Source: Granulicella tundricola MP5ACTX9
Lineage (GTDB): Bacteria > Acidobacteriota > Terriglobia > Terriglobales > Acidobacteriaceae
NCBI RefSeq assembly: GCF_000178975.2
Contig: NC_015065.1
Coordinates: forward strand, 124,001 to 188,000
Direction of reading: 5' to 3'
Length of the DNA stretch: 64,000 bases
Within the stretch, counting starts at the first letter, position 1. The number at the start of each line of letters is the position of its first letter. The notes beneath the pieces are model-generated. The model was not told the origin of the DNA, did not search any database, and saw nothing but the letters and a program-made list of their open reading frames with translations. Shown piece by piece: positions 17,949 through 26,760 of this stretch. Made by a program: the position numbers and the translations under genes.

Positions 17949-18138
17949 GAGGATCACCGCGGTCGCAAAGCGAAGCACCAGGTTACAAGTTCTGGACGAC
18001 AGCACTATATAGCGGTGAACTTAAGGGATTGTACGACTTGTGGCCATGAGTCTCCGGTCGTCGACAACCATCGACTCCGAAAATGATGCAGTTTCGAAAA
18101 ACCTGCAAGGGAGCCAACACTATGGCGACTCAGCATGC

Positions 18139-18786
18139 TTACGCGACATATGGATCAACAACGGTGCAGTTTGCTGCTCCGGGGAGATCGGGGAAAACCG
18201 TGGGGGACGGGATGCTGGTATGAACGCGATCCAAGAGCCATTTCATCTGTCGTTTCCGCCGGAAGAGCTTTCCAAAGTACGTCAGGTACAAGAATCCCCA
18301 GCAGACAGACGCTGTCGCCAAGACGAGCAGAACGGCAATCCATATTGGTGCGTGGCATCCTACGACGACAGCCACGGCAAGCAGCACCAACGCAGAGCAG
18401 CAGATCGTCTCAAAGACGGCGAAGACCTTCATTGCCTTCCTGCGCATCATGAGGATGTAATCGCTCTTCCTGAGAGTGGGTTCAATCTGGCTTAGCAGAT
18501 TGGGCAACGCCTCAGTAGGAACTTTATTTGTCAGCCAAAGCTCAATCAGGCTTTCGGGGAGGAAACGCGTTACGCCGTCCGTCTCTGAACGCAGTGCTCG
18601 ATGAAACTCCCCCTGATGACGTGCCGCTTGAGCTTCGTTCGGTACGAAGTTCCGCAGGGTGGTCAGATAGTTCTCCAGCAGAAAGATGCCGCGGCGGTTC
18701 CCATTCCAGGGATCTTCAGCATTGAAGCTTACTTCAGTCTTGACCTTGGTCAGTTGAGTTGGCGGTGCAGGCAGTGGTACCAACAT
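18139..18786 (-). CDS. Two-TM membrane protein of unknown function
   Basis: I do not recognise this protein. Using the ATG at 18786 it has 215 residues: a soluble N-terminal half (about 1-110), two adjacent hydrophobic helices (VFAVFETICCSALVLLAVAV and PIWIAVLLVLATASVCWGFL) separated by a short turn, then a basic stretch FRRKRQMKW and a cytoplasmic tail. The start lies 2 bases after the stop of the upstream leucine-rich-repeat gene and uses a GAGAGA inside the end of that gene as its SD, so the pair should be translationally coupled. It converges on the regulator at 16575. Confidence 0.7.
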   Translation of the reverse strand: MLVPLPAPPTQLTKVKTEVSFNAEDPWNGNRRGIFLLENYLTTLRNFVPNEAQAARHQGEFHRALRSETDGVTRFLPESLIELWLTNKVPTEALPNLLSQIEPTLRKSDYILMMRRKAMKVFAVFETICCSALVLLAVAVVVGCHAPIWIAVLLVLATASVCWGFLYLTYFGKLFRRKRQMKWLLDRVHTSIPSPTVFPDLPGAANCTVVDPYVA

Positions 18787-18788
18787 TC

Positions 18789-20339
18789 TTATCTCTCTCT
18801 TTCCGCCATAATTTCGTGACAGCGCTGTTCGGCATAGTCCCATGGCACGAAGCTGCACGCCTGATCTCTGGTCGTTACCTCAGCATATTTGCCGAAGCGC
18901 CGGTAGGCGGTAAACAGGTCCTCAGCCGTTTCGGAGTTTTGAGTCAAGAGGAAATCGTCCACGATCTTCCTGCAGAGCGTAACCGCCGATTCACAATCCT
19001 CAAACTCACCAATCTTGACGATCCCGCTTCCATCACGGTTGTTGCACGAATAGACCGTATATGCCGCCGGAGGATTGTCACGCGTTGTTTTCGCAATCTC
19101 CTCGCAGCGTTGCTCCGCATAGTTCCACGCGTCAAAGAGGCAGTTCGGGTCATCGCCGCAGATCCAGGGGTCTTCGCCGTAGCGATAGTAGACGCCCACC
19201 AGATCTGCTGCGTTCTTACCCCTCAGCCCTCGCATGGGCGCAGCCGGGAAGTTGGCAAAGAAGTCATCCACGAACTTCTTGCAGAGTGCGATCGCGGCGT
19301 CGCAATCGGCGAAAGTGCCAAGGATGCGCCGCTTCCACTGCTCTTGCTCGCGATGATAGTTGTCGTCCACATACACGGTGTAAACACTGTTCGAATCCAC
19401 CGCTGCGACGTTCCGAGGATGCGCTGTCAGGAACTCTCGAATTGCCTTCGGCCCTTTTCTGACAATCTCTTCAGGAGGATGAATCCAGGGGTTCTGACCC
19501 GCTTTCAATCCGTCTGAGCCTGATGGGGGCAAGCGGTTTGGTTTGGCATTCCACTCCGCCAGGGCCTCAAGACATGTGAATTCCAGCGGAAGCTCCGTCA
19601 GCCGGTTTTGCTGAAGGTGAAGCCGGCGCAGTTTCGTCAGTTGCCCTATCTCGGCTGGAAGTTTGCGGAGCTTGTTATCGTTGACTCGCAACTCTCGAAG
19701 GGCGGTTAGTTGTCCGATCGATGGCGGCAGTTCGCTCAATCGATTGTGTCCGACGGATAGCATCTCCAGGTTGCTGAGGTTGCCGATCTGTGGGGGCAGT
19801 TCCGTCAGAAGGTTATCCGAAACATCCAGTTCCGTGAGCTGTTCCAATAGCGCGATCTCGTCCGGCAGCTTCGACAGCCTATTGTTGGACAGACTCAATA
19901 CCTTGAGATTCTGACGCAGTATCTGAAGCTCGACGGGTAGCTCGGTCAGATCGTGGCCATCCACCACGAGGATGTCGCGCTGGGCGTGGAACGTAGCGCG
20001 GATCTCCTCCGCTACCGACGTTACGACCAGCCTAGCTTCAAACGCCTCAAGGATCTTCTCTCGCCACGCAAAGAAGGCCTCCGCGCCTTCGGTTGGATCT
20101 GGGTTCGCGACCGACACGCCGTACAGATGATCCGCTGCCTTACCGATCTTCTCGATCCATATCTTAAGTTGAGAATGACTCGCAAGCTGGCCCGACAACG
20201 GCAGGCTAAGGGCCTGTGGGTCGGAGGCAGTCCATCCGATATCAGGCAGGCCACGGGCGCGCGTTAGGAGGGAGCCAGGCGCTAGAGCGGTACGAAAGTG
20301 GCATGTGTATCGTGCGGCTTCCAGCGGATCGACAAACAC
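18789..20339 (-). CDS. Leucine-rich-repeat protein with duplicated C-terminal domain
   Basis: Cytoplasmic-looking protein, 516 residues from a GTG at 20339 with GAGGGAA 7 bases upstream; the frame is open to 20495 but that part runs into a neighbouring relic. Residues about 145-300 contain six LRRs of the 23-residue LxxLPxxIxxLxxLxxLxLxxN type. The C-terminal 200 residues hold two divergent copies of a small domain: YTVYVDDNYH...FADCDAAIALCKKFVDDF...FDAWNYAEQRCEEI, and YTVYSCNN...FEDCESAVTLCRKIVDDF...FVPWDYAEQRCHEI. That domain occurs as a stand-alone small protein in other bacteria, function unknown. LRRs imply protein binding. It is coupled to the membrane protein at 18139. The N-terminus is uncertain. 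Confidence 0.75.
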   Translation of the reverse strand: MFVDPLEAARYTCHFRTALAPGSLLTRARGLPDIGWTASDPQALSLPLSGQLASHSQLKIWIEKIGKAADHLYGVSVANPDPTEGAEAFFAWREKILEAFEARLVVTSVAEEIRATFHAQRDILVVDGHDLTELPVELQILRQNLKVLSLSNNRLSKLPDEIALLEQLTELDVSDNLLTELPPQIGNLSNLEMLSVGHNRLSELPPSIGQLTALRELRVNDNKLRKLPAEIGQLTKLRRLHLQQNRLTELPLEFTCLEALAEWNAKPNRLPPSGSDGLKAGQNPWIHPPEEIVRKGPKAIREFLTAHPRNVAAVDSNSVYTVYVDDNYHREQEQWKRRILGTFADCDAAIALCKKFVDDFFANFPAAPMRGLRGKNAADLVGVYYRYGEDPWICGDDPNCLFDAWNYAEQRCEEIAKTTRDNPPAAYTVYSCNNRDGSGIVKIGEFEDCESAVTLCRKIVDDFLLTQNSETAEDLFTAYRRFGKYAEVTTRDQACSFVPWDYAEQRCHEIMAERER

Positions 20340-20460
20340 AGGCGCTTTCCCTCGAGAACCAACGTGCCATAGATTATGACACGACTCTGAAGAACATCCG
20401 GGATGTCGCGTTCTATGAGTCGGCATGTGTTGACCGGTCGATTTACCGCAGGCGCTAGAT

Positions 20461-20992
20461 AAGGTGCTCTTAGACGAACTGGACGATCGCGACAATCAGG
20501 TCGCCAAGGAGCGGGCTGCGGCCAAGTACGCCCAGGCCCAGGCCTTCATCCGCGCCCAGTCTCCGAACGTCGGTATCACTTCTGCAAATCAGACCACCCA
20601 GATCATCAGCCGCGACTTTAACGTCATCAACAGTGAGGCGCAGGCTGCCCAGGCAGACGAGCGTTACCGCTCCGCACTGGGCTGCCAACACTATTGCGCA
20701 GAGACACCTGCAGGCTCATCGCAACGACCTCGTCAGGAGCTATACGGGTGCAAGCTGGCTTCTGCGGCGGCAACTCATTTTACTGGGTCAGCACCTCTCC
20801 GCCCACGCAGGCTTCGCCGGCCACATCGCGACGCTGCGAGGTTTCTCCATCACTAGGACCACCTTGAATGCCCAGGCACAGGTCTATGCGTATGTGGATG
20901 TGTTGCGTTACTTTGGCTTCCTCTGCCTCATCTGGGTGCCGTTCGCTTTCCTCCTGAGCAAACCGGGTAAGGATGCACAGGGTGCCGGCTAA
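20461..20992 (+). pseudogene. Fused EmrA/EmrB drug-efflux relic
   Basis: Two different genes meet here. From 20464 the frame reads LLDELDDRDNQVAKERAAAK, then SPNVGIT and INSEAQAAQAD, which matches the coiled-coil and lipoyl region of an EmrA/HlyD membrane-fusion protein. At about 20680 a different frame takes over: NTIAQRHLQAHRNDLV and later NAQAQVYAYVDVLRYFGFLC, matching the C-terminal tail of an EmrB/DHA2 MFS permease. A deletion of an emrA-emrB pair, removing the end of one and most of the other, explains this. The product is not functional. Confidence 0.65.
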
Positions 20993-20996
20993 TTGA

Positions 20997-22457
20997 TCAT
21001 TTGCTCTGCAGTGGTTTAGAGACCGACTCAAGACTCTTACCCGCGGCTTCCACCCCGATGAACGCCTCGAGGACAGCTGCTCCAACCATCAGAACAGCAC
21101 CCAGCGCATAGCCAGCCGCAACAGCCGGCTTTGAGCCGGTGTGAATCAGCACCCCAAAGAGCAACGGAGCGCCGACGCCTCCGATGCAGGTCCCGATCGC
21201 ATAGAACAGAGCGATTGCGAAGGCGCGAATCTCCAGAGGAAAGATCTCGGAGACCGTCAGATAAGCTGCGCTGGCCGCTGACGATGCGACAAAGAAGATA
21301 ATGCTGAAACAGATGCCGAGCCCCTTGAGCCTAAGTGAGCCCGTTGCAAAGGGAAGGCAGATCGCCCCGAGCAGAATGCCAGCAATGGCATACGTCGCGG
21401 TGATCATCGGCTTGCGCCCAATTCTGTCAAAAAGCGGGCCGAGCACAAACGGCCCGAGGAAACTTGCGATCGCAAACGGCAAGAGCTGCAAAGGAAGCTT
21501 TTGGTCGGGCACATGAAAGAACCGTTTGCCGACAAGCGCGTACGTGAAGAAGACCGCGTTGAAGAAGTATGATTGGGCAATCATCAGAGCAAGCCCAAGA
21601 AAAGAACGTTGGCGGTTCTCACCCAACATGTTCACGAAGATCTCTTTCCATGGAGTATGGTCGCGAACGGTGATCTTCAGCTTCTCACCTTCTGGTCGAG
21701 GCAGCGCCTTGCCGGAGGAGGTTGTTACACGCTGCTCGACGTCACGGACGATCGTCTCTGCCTCTTCTTCACGGCCTCGCAGCATCAACCAACGGGGACT
21801 CTCAGGGACCGCGAGTCGAAGGAGCAGAACAAGAAGCCCAAGGCCTCCGCCGATCCCGAACGCGTAACGCCAACTTGTGGCTTGCGGGAACAGACTCCCC
21901 CCAAGGAGCACGAGCGCAGTGACGGAACCGACCGACGCTCCAACCCAGAAAGTCCCATTGACGAAAAGATCCACCGTGCCGCGCACCTTACCCGGAATCA
22001 ATTCGTCGACTGCGGAGTTGATCGCCGCATACTCCCCGCCGATCCCAAGCCCGGTGAAAAAACGGCAGACAGCAAAGAAAAGAAACCCCTGCGAGAACGC
22101 CGTGCATACCGTGGCAACAGAGTATGTTGCCAACGTCACTAGAAAGAGTTTCTTGCGGCCGAGACGATCGGTGAGATGGCCGAAAAGCAGCGCACCGATT
22201 ACGGCTCCGGCCAGATAGGTGGTCGCGGCAGCAGTGACCTGAGGATCGCTGAGCGAAAGCCCTTGCTTGCTCTCAAGAATGCCAGACAGAGAGCCGACCA
22301 GCGTCACCTCCAGTCCATCAAGAAGCCAGGAGGTTCCAAGCGCCGTGATGATGCGCACATGCCAGGAGGACCAGGGCAGGCGATCCATGCGCTGAGGCAG
22401 ATCGGTTTCGATCTCTCGATCCTCACTCAGCCGTGCTTTGTTCATGGTGTCAGTCAT
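20997..22457 (-). CDS. MFS transporter, sugar-porter type
   Basis: 12-TM major facilitator of 486 residues, typical length for this class. Motif A of the first loop is GHLTDRLGRKKLF near residue 100, and the repeat GPLFDRIGRKPM appears in the second half. WLLDGLEVTLVG in TM1 and FFTGLGIGGEYAAIN in TM4 resemble the sugar or organic-acid porters of the SP/AAHS groups. AAGG at the end of the upstream DUF421 gene serves as SD, and the gap is 5 bases, so it is the last gene of the DUF421 operon. The substrate is unknown. Confidence 0.85.
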   Translation of the reverse strand: MTDTMNKARLSEDREIETDLPQRMDRLPWSSWHVRIITALGTSWLLDGLEVTLVGSLSGILESKQGLSLSDPQVTAAATTYLAGAVIGALLFGHLTDRLGRKKLFLVTLATYSVATVCTAFSQGFLFFAVCRFFTGLGIGGEYAAINSAVDELIPGKVRGTVDLFVNGTFWVGASVGSVTALVLLGGSLFPQATSWRYAFGIGGGLGLLVLLLRLAVPESPRWLMLRGREEEAETIVRDVEQRVTTSSGKALPRPEGEKLKITVRDHTPWKEIFVNMLGENRQRSFLGLALMIAQSYFFNAVFFTYALVGKRFFHVPDQKLPLQLLPFAIASFLGPFVLGPLFDRIGRKPMITATYAIAGILLGAICLPFATGSLRLKGLGICFSIIFFVASSAASAAYLTVSEIFPLEIRAFAIALFYAIGTCIGGVGAPLLFGVLIHTGSKPAVAAGYALGAVLMVGAAVLEAFIGVEAAGKSLESVSKPLQSK

Positions 22458-22462
22458 AGGCG

Positions 22463-22909
22463 TTATTCCTTCTCCACCTTGATGATGCTGATTGCACCAT
22501 TGCGCTCCAGGACGGCGTACTTCACGTTGAAGATCGACTTGACACCTTTGAGACGGGCAGCGGCCATGATGTCCTCCGGAGCCAGGCTCATGCCGGTCAT
22601 GACCTCAGCTTGCCAGGCTCCATCCTTCACCGCGACCAGCGGCGTACCATCGACGATAGCCCCGAAAGTGGAGGACTTCGTCTTCGCATAGGAGACGGAT
22701 CGATGAAGAAGGCCTACAGTCAGAATCGCCATCGCACAGTTGGTGACGGAACGGTCATGACCTACGGTCGCGAGGATAATCACGCCGCCGATCAGGAAGA
22801 CGATAACAAACTCGAACAGTGTCATCTGGGCTCCCGGGCGCCGGGTCAGAACGCGAACCGTCAGTAGAAGAAAAAAATATCCCACTGCGGCGTGAATAAT
22901 AGTCGACAT
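22463..22909 (-). CDS. DUF421 (YetF-like) membrane protein 2
   Basis: 148 residues. Two or three N-terminal membrane helices contain RVLTRRPGAQMTLFEFVIVFLIGG, the RxGKxxxxQMxxFDFV-type signature of DUF421/YetF proteins. The soluble C-terminal half (GTPLVAVKDGAWQAEVM, then EDIMAAARLKGV and AVLERNGAISII) is the conserved YetF C-domain. Bacillus YetF-type proteins have been linked to spore membrane assembly; the function here is unknown. It is the third gene of a four-gene minus-strand operon, and a paralog is the first. Confidence 0.85.
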   Translation of the reverse strand: MSTIIHAAVGYFFLLLTVRVLTRRPGAQMTLFEFVIVFLIGGVIILATVGHDRSVTNCAMAILTVGLLHRSVSYAKTKSSTFGAIVDGTPLVAVKDGAWQAEVMTGMSLAPEDIMAAARLKGVKSIFNVKYAVLERNGAISIIKVEKE

Positions 22910-22921
22910 AAACCTCTGCCT

Positions 22922-23455
22922 TTACGGGACGATGTAGACACGAGACTGTACGGCCGAAGCTCCCGGAACCTGAAGCTCGAAGTTTGCCGCCCCCGGCCGG
23001 TCAGGCTGCAGCGCAAAGGTAACGGTTGCAGGTACAGCCGTTGCAGGGAAGGTGTAGGTGATGCCTCCACCGCCAATGGCAGACGTCTCCGGCGATGGAA
23101 TGATGCGCTGAGCTCCAAGCTTATTGACGATACTTTCGCTCGCAAAAAGCTTTATTTTCCCTTCCTGTATGGCGGACGGGTTGAAGTCGATGTGCAGCAT
23201 GGATGGCGTGCCTGAGCGCTCGATGCGTTCAAAGTGGATCGTCATGGCTGGGCTGATCAATGTGGCATCTGCAAGCGGCCCACGCCCAAACAAACCCGCA
23301 AGGTCGGCCATGATCAGAAGCGCAAATAAGATCCAGACAGCACGCTCGAACTTCCACCAGGTCCGCTGAAAATCAAGATCTTCGCCAACGGCAACCTCGT
23401 CGTTGATCTTCGGGACGGAGTCTTCTACTTGCCTCTGAAACACAACCTTACTCAT
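22922..23455 (-). CDS. Membrane-anchored protein of unknown function between DUF421 genes
   Basis: 177 residues, not recognised. The first 40 residues are cytoplasmic and charged, one membrane helix (AVWILFALLIMADLAGLFG, about 39-57) follows, and about 110 residues are predicted outside. The outer part has beta-rich character ending FELQVPGASAVQSRVYIVP. The ATG overlaps the stop of the upstream DUF421 gene by 4 bases (ATGA), so it is part of the operon and may work with the two YetF-like proteins. No signal peptide or lipobox is present. Confidence 0.8.
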   Translation of the reverse strand: MSKVVFQRQVEDSVPKINDEVAVGEDLDFQRTWWKFERAVWILFALLIMADLAGLFGRGPLADATLISPAMTIHFERIERSGTPSMLHIDFNPSAIQEGKIKLFASESIVNKLGAQRIIPSPETSAIGGGGITYTFPATAVPATVTFALQPDRPGAANFELQVPGASAVQSRVYIVP

Positions 23456-23898
23456 TCTGCTTCCTTCTTCACGATGCTGATCTCCCCGTTACGTTCAAGG
23501 ATGGCCAAGTCAATCTGGTCGAGCGTGAGAATCCCCTGATCGCGCGCCGTCGCCATCACGTCGTCATCCTGTATGCCCATCTTTGAGAGTGTCTCCGCTC
23601 TCCACAGACCGTCTTTCATAAGAATCAGTGGGGTGCCATCGAAAAGCCGCGCTAGTCGGTTAGAGCGTGATCGTAGGAAGGCAACCCCGTAGTGTGCGAA
23701 AGCGATGGTGATGATCTGGAGCAGAGCGTTGGTAAGCGAGGCATCGTCGCCAACCATCGCCGTGAGGGCGAGCCCTCCCATGAAGAAGACGAGCACGAAC
23801 TCGAACGGGGTGATCTGCTTGCCTGGACGCCGACCGACGACGCGCACAATAAAGACCAGAAAAATATAGAAGAAGAATGCTCTCAACACCGCAGCCAC
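23452..23898 (-). CDS. DUF421 (YetF-like) membrane protein 1
   Basis: 148 residues from a GTG preceded by GAGGTG. RVVGRRPGKQITPFEFVLVF is the family signature, within the N-terminal helices. The C-domain has GTPLILMKDGLWRAETL, DDDVMATARDQGI and AILERNGEISIV, parallel to the second DUF421 protein of the operon. It heads the operon DUF421 - membrane protein - DUF421 - MFS. The promoter should lie in 23899-24130. Confidence 0.85.
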   Translation of the reverse strand: MAAVLRAFFFYIFLVFIVRVVGRRPGKQITPFEFVLVFFMGGLALTAMVGDDASLTNALLQIITIAFAHYGVAFLRSRSNRLARLFDGTPLILMKDGLWRAETLSKMGIQDDDVMATARDQGILTLDQIDLAILERNGEISIVKKEAE

Positions 23899-24130
23899 GT
23901 AGACACCTCATGGCGAACGTACTGCCCTGGAAAGCTGAGAAGCCGTATCTGATGGATTGGTTTCCTCCCCCTCCGCTACTGGAGTCAGGAAACATGATTT
24001 GTGATCTTTTGACGGATACGCTTCCGTGTCGCGTCTCGAAAGTATCGAGTTTACGAAAAGTCGCGGCCGGTTCGCAATGCCGCAGCACATTCCCCAGTGC
24101 GGTCCTTACAACATATCCAAGAGCAGCACC

Positions 24131-24157
24131 CCTGAGCGGACTGACCATCCGCCCAGG
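24131..24157 (-). terminator. Hairpin after the beta-barrel gene
   Basis: In minus-strand RNA, CCTGGGCGGA and TCCGCTCAGG pair over 10 bp (one G-U) around a 7-base loop, about 25 bases after the stop of the beta-barrel gene. No clear U-tract follows, so it may be a 3'-protecting hairpin or a weak terminator. Confidence 0.4.
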
Positions 24158-24181
24158 GCAGGTTGGTTGATATTGAAGCAA

Positions 24182-24871
24182 TTAAAAACGGTAGTAGGTG
24201 CTGATGCTAGGTTCGGTGGTGACACGCCAGCTGCGTGTGCTGATGGCCGAATTCTCGAAGTTCGGGGCGCGGTAGTAGAGGGAGCGTCCTTCAATACGGA
24301 AGCCGATGTGCTTGGTGTGAGTGGGGATGTCGAAGCCGGCTTCAAGGAGGCCTGTCTCGCGGAACTGGCTTGAAGCCGTTCCAGGAATGAATTCCACATA
24401 GCCGCCGCCGACGTTGACGAAGGGCTGGAAGAGAATGTGTTTCGGATGGAACTGGTATGCGGCCGTGTACTCATGCATATCCGTCGTGACCTTGGAGGAC
24501 TGGACGGTGGGAGTGCTGGAGTAGTTGTAGGAGTAGACCTCTGAGAAGCGGGAGAATCCGTAGTTGAGCTCAAGTCCGGCCCAGGGCTTGGGATGGAACT
24601 GGAGCGAGGTGATGAAGCCTGCGGACCAGGTGGTGTCCTGATGCTGGTTTGAGACGGTCTCGCTGAGGGTGCCGCCACCGACGCGCGGCACGTTGAAGGT
24701 GCCGGAGGTTGGGTTGCTCTCAAGCGGCGTGGAGAAGAGGCCGGTGCCTCCAACGGAGATGCTGGCTCCGTGAGGCTTGAAGACATCCTTATAGAACTGG
24801 GCGTTTGCTGCCGATGCGGATGCGCCGAGCGCGACGAGGGTGATTGCTGTGGTGCGAAGAAGCTGCTTCAT
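24182..24871 (-). CDS. Small outer-membrane beta-barrel protein
   Basis: 229 residues with an Ala-rich signal peptide (cleavage near ANA-QF, residue 24). About eight amphipathic beta-strands with aromatic girdles (WAGLELNYGFSRF, EYTAAYQFHPKH, HIGFRIEGRSLYY) end in the C-terminal Phe signature STYYRF needed for BAM insertion. This resembles the OmpW/OmpA-type eight-strand barrels. An AGGAG precedes the ATG. It is last in an operon with two secreted ferritin-like proteins, 45 bases after the second. Confidence 0.82.
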   Translation of the reverse strand: MKQLLRTTAITLVALGASASAANAQFYKDVFKPHGASISVGGTGLFSTPLESNPTSGTFNVPRVGGGTLSETVSNQHQDTTWSAGFITSLQFHPKPWAGLELNYGFSRFSEVYSYNYSSTPTVQSSKVTTDMHEYTAAYQFHPKHILFQPFVNVGGGYVEFIPGTASSQFRETGLLEAGFDIPTHTKHIGFRIEGRSLYYRAPNFENSAISTRSWRVTTEPSISTYYRF

Positions 24872-24916
24872 TTAAATCTCCTGAATGGTGTTGCCGGGAC
24901 CGAAGTTTGTGTCGAG

Positions 24917-25789
24917 TTAGCTGGTGATGAGGGTTCCGTTGAGGCCGTTGGGGAAGAAGCCGCCCTTGGAGACGCCGGTCTGACCGGCTGCGGCGTAGAC
25001 GATCTGCAGGACCTGCGAGGTGGTTCGGACGGGGGTAAGGCCCGTTGTGTTGCTGGTGTTGAAGATCTGGGTGGCGGTGGGGGGCTGGTCTAAAGAGTCC
25101 ACGGCTGGGGAGGTTACGCCGAGAGCGATGCAGAGCTCGCGGATGAAGCCTGCGTGCTGGGACTCTGTATCGAGGATCTGGGCTGCGTAGGTGAGAGCGG
25201 CGGTGCTGGAGGTGAGGTACTGGGCTCCGCCGATGTAAGCACTGACGCCGACAGCTTCCAACTGACGCGAGGCTGCAAGGAAGGTCGCGTCCGAGGTGAC
25301 CGCGCCGCCTGCCGCGAGGTTGATGCTGGGCATGGGAACGGGTGTGCCGCCGACGGCGGTGATGGTGGAGCGGAGGAACTCAACGTGCTGGCGCTCATGA
25401 GTGGCTAGCTGGTTGGCTACGGCCGCAACGATGGGGTTGACGAAGGAGACCTTGGCGCCGCCGGTGACGCTGCCTGCGCCGGTGCCCATGTCGGCTGTGG
25501 AAAGCCCAGTGCCTGTGGTGACGTAGAGGTAGAAGCTGGCCTCGAGGTACTCAAGATTGAGGGCGAAGTTGAGGACGTCCAGGACGGAAGGAGTGCTGGA
25601 AGCGAGGGGCACGGAGCCATCGCTGGAACAACCGGCAAGGCTGCCTGAGAAGGCGGTGGCTGCGCCTGCGACTGCGAGGGTGGAGAGGACGCAACGGCGG
25701 CTGGTGAGGACAGAAGAACGGTTCTCCACAAGCTTGGCACTCTGGGTGGAGAGGGTGTCCGGGGTTGGATCGGTGAGGATGACTGACAT
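24917..25789 (-). CDS. Secreted ferritin-like domain lipoprotein
   Basis: 290 residues from the ATG at 25789, which has a GGAGG 10 bases upstream; the open frame starts at 25822. The N-terminus has a Tat-like SRRCVLSTLAVAGAA stretch and ends with lipobox LAGC, so it is probably an exported lipoprotein. The four-helix ferritin-like (Ferritin_2/DUF4439-type) domain shows diiron-type ligands: NLEYLEASFY in helix 1, ATHERQHVEFLRS in helix 2 and TESQHAGFIRE in helix 4. Relatives are called desiccation-related or Dps-like, with no proven activity. It is paralogous to the upstream gene. Confidence 0.82.
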   Translation of the reverse strand: MSVILTDPTPDTLSTQSAKLVENRSSVLTSRRCVLSTLAVAGAATAFSGSLAGCSSDGSVPLASSTPSVLDVLNFALNLEYLEASFYLYVTTGTGLSTADMGTGAGSVTGGAKVSFVNPIVAAVANQLATHERQHVEFLRSTITAVGGTPVPMPSINLAAGGAVTSDATFLAASRQLEAVGVSAYIGGAQYLTSSTAALTYAAQILDTESQHAGFIRELCIALGVTSPAVDSLDQPPTATQIFNTSNTTGLTPVRTTSQVLQIVYAAAGQTGVSKGGFFPNGLNGTLITS

Positions 25790-25863
25790 GAAAGGTTTGC
25801 CTCCTGGCAAGGTGTTGGGCACGTTGATGTAGTTCGCTAGCGGTTCAGGGGGAAGCAGGTGCG

Positions 25864-26760
25864 CTACACGCTAGTGGACTTGACGTTGCCGTTGACGCCA
25901 TTGGGGAAGAAGCCACCCATGGTCACGCCGGTAGTGGGAGTGGTGGTAGTCGCAGTGGATTTGCCATAGGCCACGCCGAGGACCTGCGAGGTGTTGCGCG
26001 CGGGCGAGAGCGCGTTGACGGCATCCACGGTGAAGTAGTTGGTGGCGGTTGGGGGGATGTCCTGCGCGTCGATGGCGGGGCTCACGACGTTCTGGGTGAC
26101 GCATAGGTAGGCCAGGGCACCGGCATGCTGCCCTTCCGCGCCGAGAATCTGGCCTGCGGTGGTGAGGACGCTGGGATTCGAGACGAGAAGCTGTGCGGAG
26201 CCGACGTATGCCGAGCCGCCGAGCGCGGTGAACTGGCGTGCGGCGGCCAGGAACTGAGCCTGCGTCGTGACGGCACCGTTGGCGGAGAGGTTGATCAGGG
26301 GCTGCGCGATGGGCATGCCGCCGAGCGAGGTAATGGCGGAGCGGAGATCGGCAATATGATTGACTTCATCGTTGGCGAGCGCCTGGGCTACGGCCATGGT
26401 GTTGGCGGTGAGAGCGATCTTGGGGGGTGCGCCCTGTACGGCTAAGCCGCCACCGTTGAGAGACGAGCTGAGGCCTGCGCCGGTGGTGACATAGAGATAG
26501 AAGTTGGCTTCAAGGTACTCGAGGTTCAGGGCGAAGTTGAGCACGTCCGTGATAGCTGGGGTTGCGGTCTGCGCATGGGCCTCGCGTTCGCCGGCCACCA
26601 TTCCGATCGCGGCTGCGCTGAGCATGGCACCAAGGAAGCCACGGCGATTCAGGTGCTGGATGGTGCGATCAAAGGCGAGGATTCTACGGTCAGTTTCGAG
26701 CTGCTCTACGTTAACCGTCTCGGTGGGGCAAAGGAGTGACTTCAGGTTGTAACGGGACAA
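25864..26760 (-). CDS. Tat-secreted ferritin-like protein
   Basis: 298 residues from the TTG at 26760, chosen because a perfect GGAGG lies 7 bases before it; the open frame extends to 26814. A Tat signal (NRRGFLGAMLSAAAIGMVAG) lies at about residues 40-60, ending AHA. The ferritin-like domain repeats the ligand pattern of its neighbour: NLEYLEANFY, DEVNHIADLRS and AEGQHAGALAY. Tat export implies folding, perhaps with metal, before translocation. The C-terminus shares the MGGFFPNGVNG-type ending with the paralog. It is first in the operon with the second paralog and the beta-barrel. Confidence 0.82.
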   Translation of the reverse strand: MSRYNLKSLLCPTETVNVEQLETDRRILAFDRTIQHLNRRGFLGAMLSAAAIGMVAGEREAHAQTATPAITDVLNFALNLEYLEANFYLYVTTGAGLSSSLNGGGLAVQGAPPKIALTANTMAVAQALANDEVNHIADLRSAITSLGGMPIAQPLINLSANGAVTTQAQFLAAARQFTALGGSAYVGSAQLLVSNPSVLTTAGQILGAEGQHAGALAYLCVTQNVVSPAIDAQDIPPTATNYFTVDAVNALSPARNTSQVLGVAYGKSTATTTTPTTGVTMGGFFPNGVNGNVKSTSV

